The notes: generated from the sequence alone by a model not told the origin. Positions 1 through 7,481 are shown, counted from the first letter of the stretch. The stretch is 10,378 bases of DNA from an uncultured Selenomonas sp. (GCA_947097535.1 CAMURM010000028.1:1-10378); one strand, 5' to 3'. A program made the numbers and translations.

Positions 1-2
1 TC

Positions 3-923
3 TACTACTTCATCTTCTCGTGGATGATCCGTCACTTCGACTTCAAGACGCCGGGTCGAGAGGACGACGACGAGGAGACGAAGCTCTACACGAAAGCGGA
101 CTACCAGGCGCAGCAGGGCGGTGCAGGAGCCGGCGGCGCGGCGGCAGGCGACGCCAAGAGCGCGGCGATCGCGCGCGGCCTCGGCAGCAAGCGGAACATC
201 ACCTCGGTCGACTGCTGCGCGACGCGCCTGCGCTGCTCCGTCGCCGACTCTTCCCTCGTCGATGAAAAGCTCCTGAAGGCGACGGGCGCCGTCGGCGTCA
301 TCGTCCGCGGCACGGGCGTGCAGGTCATCTACGGCCCGCAGGTCGCCGTCATCAAGTCGAATCTCGAAACCTACCTCGAAACGGCACCCGACATCGAGCC
401 CGGCGCAGCGCCTGCCGCGGCGGCAGAAGCGCCCGCCGAAAAGGCGGCACAAGAAGCTCCCGCCGAAAAGGCGGCTTCGCATACGCTCTTCACACCCGTC
501 GCCGGCGTCGTGCACCCGATCGAGGAAGCACCCGATGAAGCGTTCGCGAGCAAGATGATGGGCGACGGCTACTTCGTCTACCCGACAGAAGAAACGGTCT
601 ACGCGCCCGAGGACGGCGAAGTCGTCTTCGTCTTCGACACGAAGCACGCCATCGGCATGAAGGCCGCCGACGGCACGGAGTACCTGCTGCACATCGGCGT
701 CGACACCGTCGCGCTCGGCGGGCAGGGCTTCGAGGTCTTCGTCGAAGGCGGCCAGAAGGTCAAGAAGGGCGACCGCCTCATGACCTTCGACGACGCCTAC
801 ATCAAGGAGCACGCCAAGTCCGACGCCTGCCTCGTGATCTTCACCGGCCTCGGCGAAGGCAGGAGCGTCAGCCTCACGAAGACGGGCGAAGCCAAGGCGC
901 TCGACGAGATCGGCAGCTGCTGA
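3..923 (+). CDS. PTS permease, glucose/N-acetylglucosamine family, IICBA type (C-terminal half; 5' end outside window)
   Basis: This is the 3' part of a phosphotransferase-system sugar permease that imports and phosphorylates a hexose or amino-hexose at the inner membrane. The frame is already open at the window edge with the last IIC residues (YYFIFSWMIRHFDFKTPGRED). Residues below are counted from the in-frame Met at 24. The IIB domain spans about 48-118. Its phospho-accepting cysteine is Cys65 in VDCCATRLR (Cys64 beside it is extra), and RGTGVQVIYGPQV follows. A Pro/Ala/Glu linker (about 121-152) leads to a Crr-like IIA domain (about 153-290) with both expected histidines, His208 in KHAIGM and His223 in LLHIGVDTV. 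The three-domain order is typical, and about half the usual length of roughly 650 residues is missing upstream. The FKTPGRED segment after IIC recalls the N-acetylglucosamine branch, but glucose cannot be excluded, so I give no symbol. A hairpin terminator lies downstream. Confidence 0.93.
   Translation, partial: YYFIFSWMIRHFDFKTPGREDDDEETKLYTKADYQAQQGGAGAGGAAAGDAKSAAIARGLGSKRNITSVDCCATRLRCSVADSSLVDEKLLKATGAVGVIVRGTGVQVIYGPQVAVIKSNLETYLETAPDIEPGAAPAAAAEAPAEKAAQEAPAEKAASHTLFTPVAGVVHPIEEAPDEAFASKMMGDGYFVYPTEETVYAPEDGEVVFVFDTKHAIGMKAADGTEYLLHIGVDTVALGGQGFEVFVEGGQKVKKGDRLMTFDDAYIKEHAKSDACLVIFTGLGEGRSVSLTKTGEAKALDEIGSC
425..476 (+). repeat. Tandem 27-base duplication in the IIB-IIA linker
   Basis: Two 25-base copies (425-449 and 452-476) lie at a period of 27 bases. 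They differ at one internal position and at the last base. They encode APAEKAAQE followed by APAEKAAS. The duplication lengthens the flexible linker between the IIB and IIA domains by nine residues and keeps the frame. Each copy also holds a short GC hairpin with a GAAAA loop (CCGCC/GGCGG), which may have favoured slippage. Confidence 0.8.
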
Positions 924-934
924 TCGCGAAGGCG

Positions 935-991
935 ATGCCGCAGGCATTGGGGGAACCGCACGGTTCCTGCGATTTCGATGCCTGCGATTTC
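935..991. repeat. Nested palindrome and short direct repeat between PTS gene and terminator
   Basis: An outer inverted repeat (CGCAGGCAT at 939-947, ATGCCTGCG at 978-986) encloses an inner perfect stem (GGAACC at 952-957, GGTTCC at 962-967, loop GCAC). A competing small hairpin, ATGCC/GGCAT at 935-947, would use the same left arm. The 11-mer CCTGCGATTTC occurs twice, at 966-976 and 981-991. No T-run follows directly, so this is not by itself a classical terminator. It may be an mRNA 3'-end stabilising structure, a dispersed intergenic repeat, or debris. Confidence 0.6.
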
Positions 992-1007
992 TAAAAACAG
1001 CCTGTAA

Positions 1008-1044
1008 AAAACACCCTGTTTCCGCATGGGAAGCAGGGTGTTTT
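1008..1044. terminator. Bidirectional intrinsic terminator between convergent transcripts
   Basis: AAAACACCCTG (1008-1018) pairs perfectly with CAGGGTGTTTT (1034-1044). The stem continues inward through 1019-1023 and 1029-1033 (one G-U pair) to a five-base loop, GCATG, at 1024-1028. Read on the + strand it ends in TTTT (1041-1044) after the PTS gene. Read on the - strand the complement of A6 at 1005-1010 gives a longer U-tract after the gene ending at 1085. One element can therefore close both convergent transcripts. It lies 85 bases past the PTS stop codon and 41 bases past the opposing stop. Confidence 0.88.
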
Positions 1045-1084
1045 CTCGTCCTGACGACGGGAAGCCGCGCCCTCGCGCCGAAGC

Positions 1085-2122
1085 TTAGTCGCCTTTTGAC
1101 AGGATGGTCTCGACGAGCTCGAAGGGAACCTCCTCGATATGCGCCAGATGATTCCTCGCCTCTTTGAGCAGCCGCAGCTCTTCGACTGACGCGGACGGGA
1201 GCTTGAGCTCTCCGACGGCAGCTTTATGCGCGAGTATGCCGATCTCGACCTCTTCCGGTACGAGCCGCATGGCGCGAAGGGCGTCGCCACACTGCCCGAT
1301 GTAATGTTGACGCCGATCTTCTATGACGGGAAACACGATCTTGACCTGCGCCTTCCAGATGAGCCGATCGAGGTTTTCACAGATGTCAGCGAGCGCGAAG
1401 GGGCTGCCGTCGCTTCGCAGCTCCTCCGCCGCAATCTTCTGCAGGATTTCCCGCGGGCTTCGCAAAAACTCCATGCCATAGCGGCTGCAGACGGCACAAA
1501 GCTCCATATCTTCGGCGCTGATCGTCGCTGTGAGCGTCGCCAGGTACGGCTTGAGGCGGCGCTGCCCGATGTCGCATGCGGCTGCGAGTGTCGCAAAGGC
1601 GAAGCGGTCAAATTCATTGACCTCCTCGGCAAAGGCATGGTAGGTGATGCCCTTGCAGCCGCGTCCCACGCCGTAGTCTTCGTCCAGGACGAGGAGGAAG
1701 GACGGCGCGGGCGCCCCTTTCTTCGCAAAGCTGTGATAGTCGCGGACGAACTCCGTCCAGGCGCGCGCCTTATCTTCGCCCCGAATATCGAGCCAGAGGA
1801 TCGCCTTGTGCAGCACGAGCCCCTCGGCCTCGGCGAGAAACTGCGCGTGCGAGCGACCCGCGCGGTAGGTCAGGCGCTTTTCCTCCATGCAATAATGCGC
1901 AAGCAAGTAGGCACCCGGCTCCTCCTCGGGGCAGTCGAGGCACTTCAGCGAGCGGTCGGGGATGTCCGCGAGACGCTCTTCGATGAGGAGCGGCAGAAAC
2001 TCGCGCCACGGCACATTCGCTCCGAGCACGAGCACCATGCTCCTTTCCTCGTGGACGGCGTCGACGATCTCCTGCACGTAGCGGGCGGCATTGGGGACGC
2101 TGCCCCACCAGATTCTCTCCAT
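1085..2122 (-). CDS. Uncharacterised 345-residue protein with HEPN-like C-terminal motif, partner of the upstream giant NTPase
   Basis: I do not recognise the family. The start ATG lies one base after the stop of the large upstream gene and has a strong GGAGG Shine-Dalgarno six bases away inside that gene, so translational coupling is likely. Visible features are an N-terminal IWWGSVPN segment, a hydrophobic strand (MVLVLGANVPW, residues 29-39), two CxxC pairs (Cys61/Cys64 and Cys209/Cys212), and a strand ending in acidic residues (SFLLVLDEDYG, 141-151) that resembles a Walker B without a recognisable Walker A. The last 100 residues look helical and contain ARNHLAH, with Arg323 and His328 forming R-x4-H. 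HEPN-fold RNases and nucleotide-modified toxins carry this signature on their last helix. I infer a degenerate NTPase-like or regulatory N-terminus with a HEPN-type effector tail. The motif is short, so RNase activity is a hypothesis. No signal peptide or membrane segment is seen, so it is probably cytoplasmic. Confidence 0.85.
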   Translation of the reverse strand: MERIWWGSVPNAARYVQEIVDAVHEERSMVLVLGANVPWREFLPLLIEERLADIPDRSLKCLDCPEEEPGAYLLAHYCMEEKRLTYRAGRSHAQFLAEAEGLVLHKAILWLDIRGEDKARAWTEFVRDYHSFAKKGAPAPSFLLVLDEDYGVGRGCKGITYHAFAEEVNEFDRFAFATLAAACDIGQRRLKPYLATLTATISAEDMELCAVCSRYGMEFLRSPREILQKIAAEELRSDGSPFALADICENLDRLIWKAQVKIVFPVIEDRRQHYIGQCGDALRAMRLVPEEVEIGILAHKAAVGELKLPSASVEELRLLKEARNHLAHIEEVPFELVETILSKGD

Positions 2123-2123
2123 A

Positions 2124-5100
2124 TCAGTCCTCCATATATGCGAGAAGCTCGTTTTCGAGATGATCCTTGCTGCCCATGAGCTGGAAGAAATTGTAGCGCG
2201 CGAAGAGGTATCTTCCGCCTGCCGTCAGGCGGAAGATATTAAGCTCACGCAGCTCCTCCATCAGGGCGTGCACGTTATCGACCGAGAGCATTTCCATCTT
2301 CTTGATTTCGTACGCCTGACCGCGCTTCAGAATATCCTGCGGCTGATAGCCTTCCGGCTTTTCCCCCTCATGGTAGAGATCCGCCATGAGGATGGCGAGG
2401 ATGTGGTAATAGCAGTCCTCATCGACGCGCAGGGTAATGTCGAACTTGTTGTAAATATCCTGCGTGAAATCCGCCTCCGCCAGAACCTTCTTGATATGCT
2501 TCTCGTTGATCTCGTAGGGCGGCGTGTTCGCTTCTTCGTAGCCCGCATAGTCCTTCTTCATGGCTTCGAGCAGCTTGTAGCAGTAGAGCTGGATGAGCCC
2601 CGGGAAGTAGTTCGTCGTCGCGAGGATCGTCGAGACGAGCGCCTGCTTTTCTTCCGAGAAGCGCAGGCCGAGGCATGCGAGCGGCACTTCTAGGAGCTCG
2701 CGCGCCTCCATGACACTGAACGGGCGCACGGTATACGATTTGAGATGCGCGAGGACGCTGTTGTTGCTCAGGGCTTCCTTGTCGAAGCGCACGACGTTGC
2801 GAAGACCGGCGATGACGAACTTGAAGCGCTCCTGCCCGATGGTCTGGATGTTCTTGAGCTCCTCGAAGGGGCGATAATCGACGGTCTTCGAGCTTTCGAT
2901 GAAGGCGTCGGCTTCGTCGATGAGCAGCAGCAAATAGGGAATCCGCTCCTTCGGATCGTCGAGGCGCAGGCGGATGGCACGCGCCAGCTCAGCCCAGTCC
3001 CGCGTTTCAAAATCTGACGCGAGGATGCCGCGATCCGCAAGCTCATGCGAGATGCGAAGCGCCGCTTCTTCGATGCCGCAGCTTTTAATGTCGACCATCA
3101 GCGCGCGGCTTCCGTCGCCCGTGCGGTTGATGGTATACTCCGCCATGCGCAGGAGCGCTGACTTGCCGAGCTGCCGCCCGCCGTAGACGATGTTTTCGCC
3201 CAGAGGATTGACGATCTTGTCGAGGGCTTCCTTACGCCCGATAAACATTTCCGGCGGCATGGTATTCGCTGCATTCGGGATGTACGGCTGGTAGAAGGTG
3301 TACGGCATGGTGATCGAGAGCAGCATGCGGTTGATTTTCGTCTCGACGTAATGCTCGGCGAGGTAGCCGATGACGACGCGATCGACGACGGCAAAGGCGC
3401 ACTCGGGAATCTCAAGCTTTGTCTTGCGCGCCAGACGGTTGCGCTGATCCTTTCGCAGCGCATGGTCGAGGAAGACGAGCGTGTTCTTCGCTGTACCGAT
3501 TTCCTTGAAGCGGTCGATCAGGGTATCCGCATCGAACTTGCCGTAGAGGCAGATGACGCGGAACGGCGTCTCCGTCGCCCTTGAGCCGAAGGCGGCGAAG
3601 GGATGAGCATAGTTGCGCCGCCCGCCGGCAGCTTCGGCAAGGCGCACTTCGTAGTTTTCCGTTCTGCCGATGGGCGGACGGGCTTCCACGGCGGCGACGG
3701 AGAAGCCCAGAACGCGCAGCAGCTGCCTCATCATGGCACTCTGGTTCGAGCCTCTGCCTGATTTCGGCCATGCCTCAAGCAAGGCTTCGCCGCCGCGCGT
3801 TTCCTTGTTGCGCCCCCGCAGATGTATCATGGCAGACAGGGTGCGGCCGGATCCATATACCTTGTTGTAGCTGGTGTCATAAAAGCGCAGGAAATCCCGC
3901 AGCTCATCGTTCTGCAAAGATTCGAGCGGCGAATCGTCCGCATCATCGCTGAAGCGGTGTAGCATGTCCTCCGCGACGGTGTAGTTCTTGATCTCGATCA
4001 TGTGACGAATCCGTGCGATCTTCGCCTCGCGCCGCTCCTGCTCCTCTTCATCGGGCGAGAGCGGCAGACTGTTCTGCAGCTGTTCGAGCTCATCGGCAAG
4101 CGAGCGGCCGCGGCGCTCCGCTTCGACTTCGATCTTCTTTTTGAATGCCTCGACGATGTCGGCAAAGAAGCCGTAGTCGAGATTCTCGCGGCAGCGCTCG
4201 AACCATGCTTCCACCGTCTCAAGAATCTTTTCCTTCTTATCCTCCGCTGCCGACTCGATCTGCCCGTAGCTTTGTGCGAGCTCCAGCCCCTCGATAAACT
4301 CCTTCTTCACACGCCCGGCGTGCGCAACGATGCTGGCTTCGTCCATGCGCTCAAACATCGTGCGCACGTCGGGCTCCAGCGTCTCGCCCGTATCGTCCAA
4401 ATAGTCGACGATGAGCCGCGCCGAGCCCAAATCATCCGTGCCGTTGAGGATTTCCTGCAGGCGTGCCTCGAAGGAGAGTTTGGCTGCGGCAAAATGCTGC
4501 TCGATGCGCCGCAGCGGGAAGAAGCTCGCAAGGTCGCCGACGGGCTGCGTGACGCGCGGCAGATAGCTGTCATCGAGCAGCACATACGGCGTCCGCAAAA
4601 AGCCGATGTAGAAATAGCGCTGCTCCTTCTCGTCATAATCGCCGCGCAGCCGCCGCGAAATCTCAGCGAGCGCATGCGAGAGCACCTGCTTTTCCCACAG
4701 GGGAAGTGCCGTCTCCGCAAGCGAGTCCTGCGCCTTTTCGAGCTGCTCAAGCAAGCGGCCGTGCATCTTGCGGTAAGCGGACAAACTGCTGTTCTCGTCG
4801 TCGATGCCGAGCGCCTCGCAGCATTTCACCCACTGCACCATGATCGCAGCGATCTTCTCCAGACGTTTTTGCAGGGAACTGCGATAGGCGCCGATAAGCT
4901 TCGATGTCATTTTCTTGATGAGCACGAGATTACCCGCCTCGTACCAATAGTCATCGATCAGGCGATCGATCTTGTCCGCCTGGATGTTCTGCACCTCGAA
5001 GTTGGGAGCGCCTCCCTCGGCATCATCGAGGAACGTCTGTGCAGCGTACTCGCGGACGAGTTCATACGCCTCCCGATTTCCCTCAGCCACGAAATGCAGA

Positions 5101-7436
5101 GCTTGCGCGAGGTCGCCATTTTCGTGAAACAGCAGCTTCTGCATCTCGATGAAGCGGCGGTTGCTGCCTTTTTCCGTAATATAGCCGTAAACGTACTGCG
5201 ACTCATTTTCACGGGCTTTCTCTTGCAGTCCCTTGAGGATTTCCTCCATGCGGCTCTTGTCCTTGAGGCGGTAGTCAGCGTACTTATCGGCGCCGCTTTT
5301 TTCCTCCTGCTTGAACTTCATCAAGGTGTACAGAACATCACTGAGCCCCGGCGCCTCCTTCAGTAAGTCGAAGCTCTTCGCCATATCCAAAAGCCCCTGC
5401 ATGCTGTAGTCATAAGAGTTATGATCGAGATAGAAGTTCCAAAGCATCGCGGCGACGGCGAGCCCTTCGTGCGGCCCCGCCGCACTCTGCGTGAAGTAGA
5501 CGTCCATGAGGATGTCGGACGAATAGCGGCATTTCTGCAAGGGGGCGGCAAGCGCATAGGCGAGCTCCCGGCTCAGCTGCTTCCACGAGCCGGGCGAGAA
5601 ATGCGTCGCCGCATAAAGATACGCCGAAGCAGCGGCGAAGTCTCGTGCTTCGAGCATCGCCCGGAATGTCTTTTCGATGGCATCATCCTGCATGAAGGCG
5701 CTGTAGAGCCCGGCGGACATCGTACTCGCGGCGCTGCCCGCAGCGAAAGCGGCTGCCTGCACCTCCTCTGCCGCAGCGTCTGACTCCGGCTCCGGCTCCG
5801 GCTCCGGCTCCGGTTCTGACTTCAGCTCCGACTCTGGCTCCGGCTCCGGTTCTGACTTCAGCTCCGACTCTGGCTCCGGCTCCGACTTCAGCTCCGACTC
5901 TGGCTCCGGCTCCGGCTCTGGCTCTGGCGCTTCCTCATTTTCTGCAGCAAGCGCTTCGCCTGCCTCCTGCCATGTGTCGTCGCTCCATATATACGTTCCC
6001 GCAAACGCGATCGGCTCGCCCAGATGTTCGGCGAGGAAGGCACGGCTTTCCTCGATGTGAAGCTCGTCGAGCGCGAGCAGATAAAGCGCGCTGTCCTCTT
6101 TTTCGAGTACCGCGCGCACCTGCTCAAGCCACTTGAGCGTCGGCGCCTTCTCCATGAATATATAGTGACGCTCCCTGCCCGCGGCACGAAGCGTCAGCAG
6201 GAAGTAGCCGGCACCGTCGTGATAGGAGTCTTCCTTCTTCTGCAATGCCCTGTTCCCCTTGGCTGCATGCCAGCGAGCTTTTTCATGCATCATTTCCTGC
6301 AGCGCATCGAGCGGTGCCATATCCTTATTCGCTTTCAGTTGCGGCAGCTTACGATTCAAGCGCAAGAAGCGCAAGATCTCTTTCGTATTCATTTCTCGGC
6401 AAAGCATCGCCGGCAGCTCATACAAGATCGGCAAGCCACGGAAATGAAGCGCGCGCAAAAGGCCGCGCTGCACCATATCATCGAGCACCTGCTGCACGAC
6501 GCGTTCCTCGCTCTTCATTCTCCTCTCCAGCCATCGTGCTGTAAACAGCTTGCCTATGCCTGAAAGCAAAGCGACGCAGCGCAGATCCCTGATCGGAGCC
6601 GTGCACTGCTTCAGATAGTTCTTGATGGTCTTCGCGGCAGGCATCTTCTCAAAAGAATGATCTTCCGTTTCGAGCTTCTCATGCTTCTTTACATATTCTT
6701 CCTGCACACGATTGAAACAAGCCGTCGAAACAAGTGGCTCTTCCTCAACCTCTTCTTTATAATTTTCCGGCTCCTGTGAAGGCGAATCTTCGTGTTCCTG
6801 CGCTTCCGCTGCCTCCTCGCTCGCCGCTTTCGCACGCGCAGCCTCGTCCTTCTGCTCCTGCAGGAGGAGCGGCGGATCATCGAGCGTCACGGCGGAAATC
6901 AGAATCTCGGGGAAGTCCTTGAGTTTCAGTGTATATCTCGCGATTTTGCGCGGCGGCGTCATCGGCTTCTCTTCCTGAAATGCCTCCATCAGCAGCTTGA
7001 TGCCTGCGAGCAAATCCGGCTTCTTCCTGCCGAGGACAGCCGCCTCCCACGAGGGGCAACTTTTCCTGAGAGCCTCGATGGCCGCCTGGCACTCCGCGTC
7101 CTCCGAATACAGCCTTTGCAGGAGAAGCAGCGCCTCGCGCTCCGCCGCATGCGCGCATTTCTCTTCATAGGCGGCGAGCGAGCGGCGCCACTCTGCAATC
7201 GCACCGCTTGCAGGCAGCTCCTCAGCAAGGCCGGCGCCCTTGCTGAGGAGCTCCGTACGCATCGAAGCTATCTCGCCCAGACTGCTCTGCAGTGCCTGCA
7301 GCGCCTCCTCCTGCGGCAAGACTTTCCTCTCGACCTCATCGAGCAGGCGCCGCATTTCTTCCCCGACATCATCGAGCCGTGCCTGCGCTGCATCAAGCAG
7401 CTCAGAAAGCATTTTCACATCCACATTTTTCTCCAT
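2124..7436 (-). CDS. Giant multidomain protein with C-terminal P-loop NTPase, conflict-system-like
   Basis: This is a 1770-residue, probably cytoplasmic protein. I chose the ATG at 7436 because GAGGTG lies five bases upstream; the ATG at 7439 is also possible, while a TTG at 7451 would overlap that ribosome site. From the N-terminus: coiled coil (about 1-130), acidic low-complexity stretch (about 190-236), winged-helix-like segment (about 285-343), an alpha/beta segment (about 395-490), a Glu/Pro/Ser/Lys repeat linker (about 502-554), a long helical, possibly TPR-like middle (about 560-1220), and a segment starting MRQLLRVLGF (about 1237-1360) that recalls restriction-endonuclease folds without a clear catalytic D-ExK. 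The NTPase follows: FIGRKE, Walker A GGRQLGKS (1419-1426), Walker B LLLLIDEAD (Asp1507, Glu1508), a sensor-1-like VIAGLRN, and NYFPGLIQLYC (1609 on), which resembles the GxP region of STAND and related ATPases. A winged-helix-like tail ends the protein. I know no named family with this layout. A sensor-switch ATPase controlling the coupled downstream protein is inferred. Confidence 0.9.
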   Translation of the reverse strand: MEKNVDVKMLSELLDAAQARLDDVGEEMRRLLDEVERKVLPQEEALQALQSSLGEIASMRTELLSKGAGLAEELPASGAIAEWRRSLAAYEEKCAHAAEREALLLLQRLYSEDAECQAAIEALRKSCPSWEAAVLGRKKPDLLAGIKLLMEAFQEEKPMTPPRKIARYTLKLKDFPEILISAVTLDDPPLLLQEQKDEAARAKAASEEAAEAQEHEDSPSQEPENYKEEVEEEPLVSTACFNRVQEEYVKKHEKLETEDHSFEKMPAAKTIKNYLKQCTAPIRDLRCVALLSGIGKLFTARWLERRMKSEERVVQQVLDDMVQRGLLRALHFRGLPILYELPAMLCREMNTKEILRFLRLNRKLPQLKANKDMAPLDALQEMMHEKARWHAAKGNRALQKKEDSYHDGAGYFLLTLRAAGRERHYIFMEKAPTLKWLEQVRAVLEKEDSALYLLALDELHIEESRAFLAEHLGEPIAFAGTYIWSDDTWQEAGEALAAENEEAPEPEPEPEPESELKSEPEPESELKSEPEPEPESELKSEPEPEPEPEPESDAAAEEVQAAAFAAGSAASTMSAGLYSAFMQDDAIEKTFRAMLEARDFAAASAYLYAATHFSPGSWKQLSRELAYALAAPLQKCRYSSDILMDVYFTQSAAGPHEGLAVAAMLWNFYLDHNSYDYSMQGLLDMAKSFDLLKEAPGLSDVLYTLMKFKQEEKSGADKYADYRLKDKSRMEEILKGLQEKARENESQYVYGYITEKGSNRRFIEMQKLLFHENGDLAQALHFVAEGNREAYELVREYAAQTFLDDAEGGAPNFEVQNIQADKIDRLIDDYWYEAGNLVLIKKMTSKLIGAYRSSLQKRLEKIAAIMVQWVKCCEALGIDDENSSLSAYRKMHGRLLEQLEKAQDSLAETALPLWEKQVLSHALAEISRRLRGDYDEKEQRYFYIGFLRTPYVLLDDSYLPRVTQPVGDLASFFPLRRIEQHFAAAKLSFEARLQEILNGTDDLGSARLIVDYLDDTGETLEPDVRTMFERMDEASIVAHAGRVKKEFIEGLELAQSYGQIESAAEDKKEKILETVEAWFERCRENLDYGFFADIVEAFKKKIEVEAERRGRSLADELEQLQNSLPLSPDEEEQERREAKIARIRHMIEIKNYTVAEDMLHRFSDDADDSPLESLQNDELRDFLRFYDTSYNKVYGSGRTLSAMIHLRGRNKETRGGEALLEAWPKSGRGSNQSAMMRQLLRVLGFSVAAVEARPPIGRTENYEVRLAEAAGGRRNYAHPFAAFGSRATETPFRVICLYGKFDADTLIDRFKEIGTAKNTLVFLDHALRKDQRNRLARKTKLEIPECAFAVVDRVVIGYLAEHYVETKINRMLLSITMPYTFYQPYIPNAANTMPPEMFIGRKEALDKIVNPLGENIVYGGRQLGKSALLRMAEYTINRTGDGSRALMVDIKSCGIEEAALRISHELADRGILASDFETRDWAELARAIRLRLDDPKERIPYLLLLIDEADAFIESSKTVDYRPFEELKNIQTIGQERFKFVIAGLRNVVRFDKEALSNNSVLAHLKSYTVRPFSVMEARELLEVPLACLGLRFSEEKQALVSTILATTNYFPGLIQLYCYKLLEAMKKDYAGYEEANTPPYEINEKHIKKVLAEADFTQDIYNKFDITLRVDEDCYYHILAILMADLYHEGEKPEGYQPQDILKRGQAYEIKKMEMLSVDNVHALMEELRELNIFRLTAGGRYLFARYNFFQLMGSKDHLENELLAYMED
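2129..2133 (-). promoter_or_regulatory. Ribosome binding site (GGAGG) embedded in the end of the large NTPase gene
   Basis: On the minus strand GGAGG precedes the ATG at 2122 by six bases. It lies within the last codons (Met-Glu-Asp) of the upstream gene. With only one base between the upstream stop (2126-2124) and this start, ribosomes finishing the large protein can reinitiate directly. This suggests the two products are made in a set ratio. Confidence 0.8.
5776..5931 (-). repeat. In-frame hexamer-based repeat encoding a Glu-Pro / Glu-Leu-Lys-Ser linker
   Basis: On the + strand the stretch is built of GGCTCC-type hexamers interrupted three times by the block GACTTCAGCTCCGACTCTGG, which begins at 5818, 5854 and 5884 (spacings 36 and 30 bases). 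On the coding strand it gives runs of EP/ES with three copies of ESELKSEPEP. The unit is a multiple of six bases, so slippage adds or removes two residues at a time and never shifts the frame. The result is a highly charged, flexible spacer that separates the N-terminal winged-helix-like part from the helical middle of the giant protein. Confidence 0.9.
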
Positions 7437-7441
7437 CATCT

Positions 7442-7447
7442 CACCTC
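7442..7447 (-). promoter_or_regulatory. Ribosome binding site of the giant NTPase gene
   Basis: GAGGTG on the minus strand stands five bases before the ATG at 7436 and two bases before the ATG at 7439. It decides against an upstream TTG start at 7451, which would place the ribosome site inside the coding region. The two adjacent ATGs leave a one-residue ambiguity at the N-terminus. Confidence 0.75.
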
Positions 7448-7481
7448 GCAAAATCTTAGAACCTTTGATAACTTTAATCTC

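Noticed and set aside
1226..2179. Open frame of 317 codons on the + strand opposite the HEPN-like gene
   Set aside because: It is a mirror of the coupled minus-strand gene, has no ribosome site that I can see, and crosses the junction of the two real genes.
4002..5366. Long open frame (about 454 codons) on the + strand inside the giant NTPase gene
   Set aside because: It lies wholly antisense to a gene with intact Walker motifs and continuous domain logic. GC-rich codon bias commonly leaves such antisense frames open, and its product shows no recognisable domain.
5776..5931. Regularly spaced repeats that could be mistaken for a CRISPR array
   Set aside because: The units are 30 and 36 bases with no unique spacers, stay in frame, and encode a simple charged linker.
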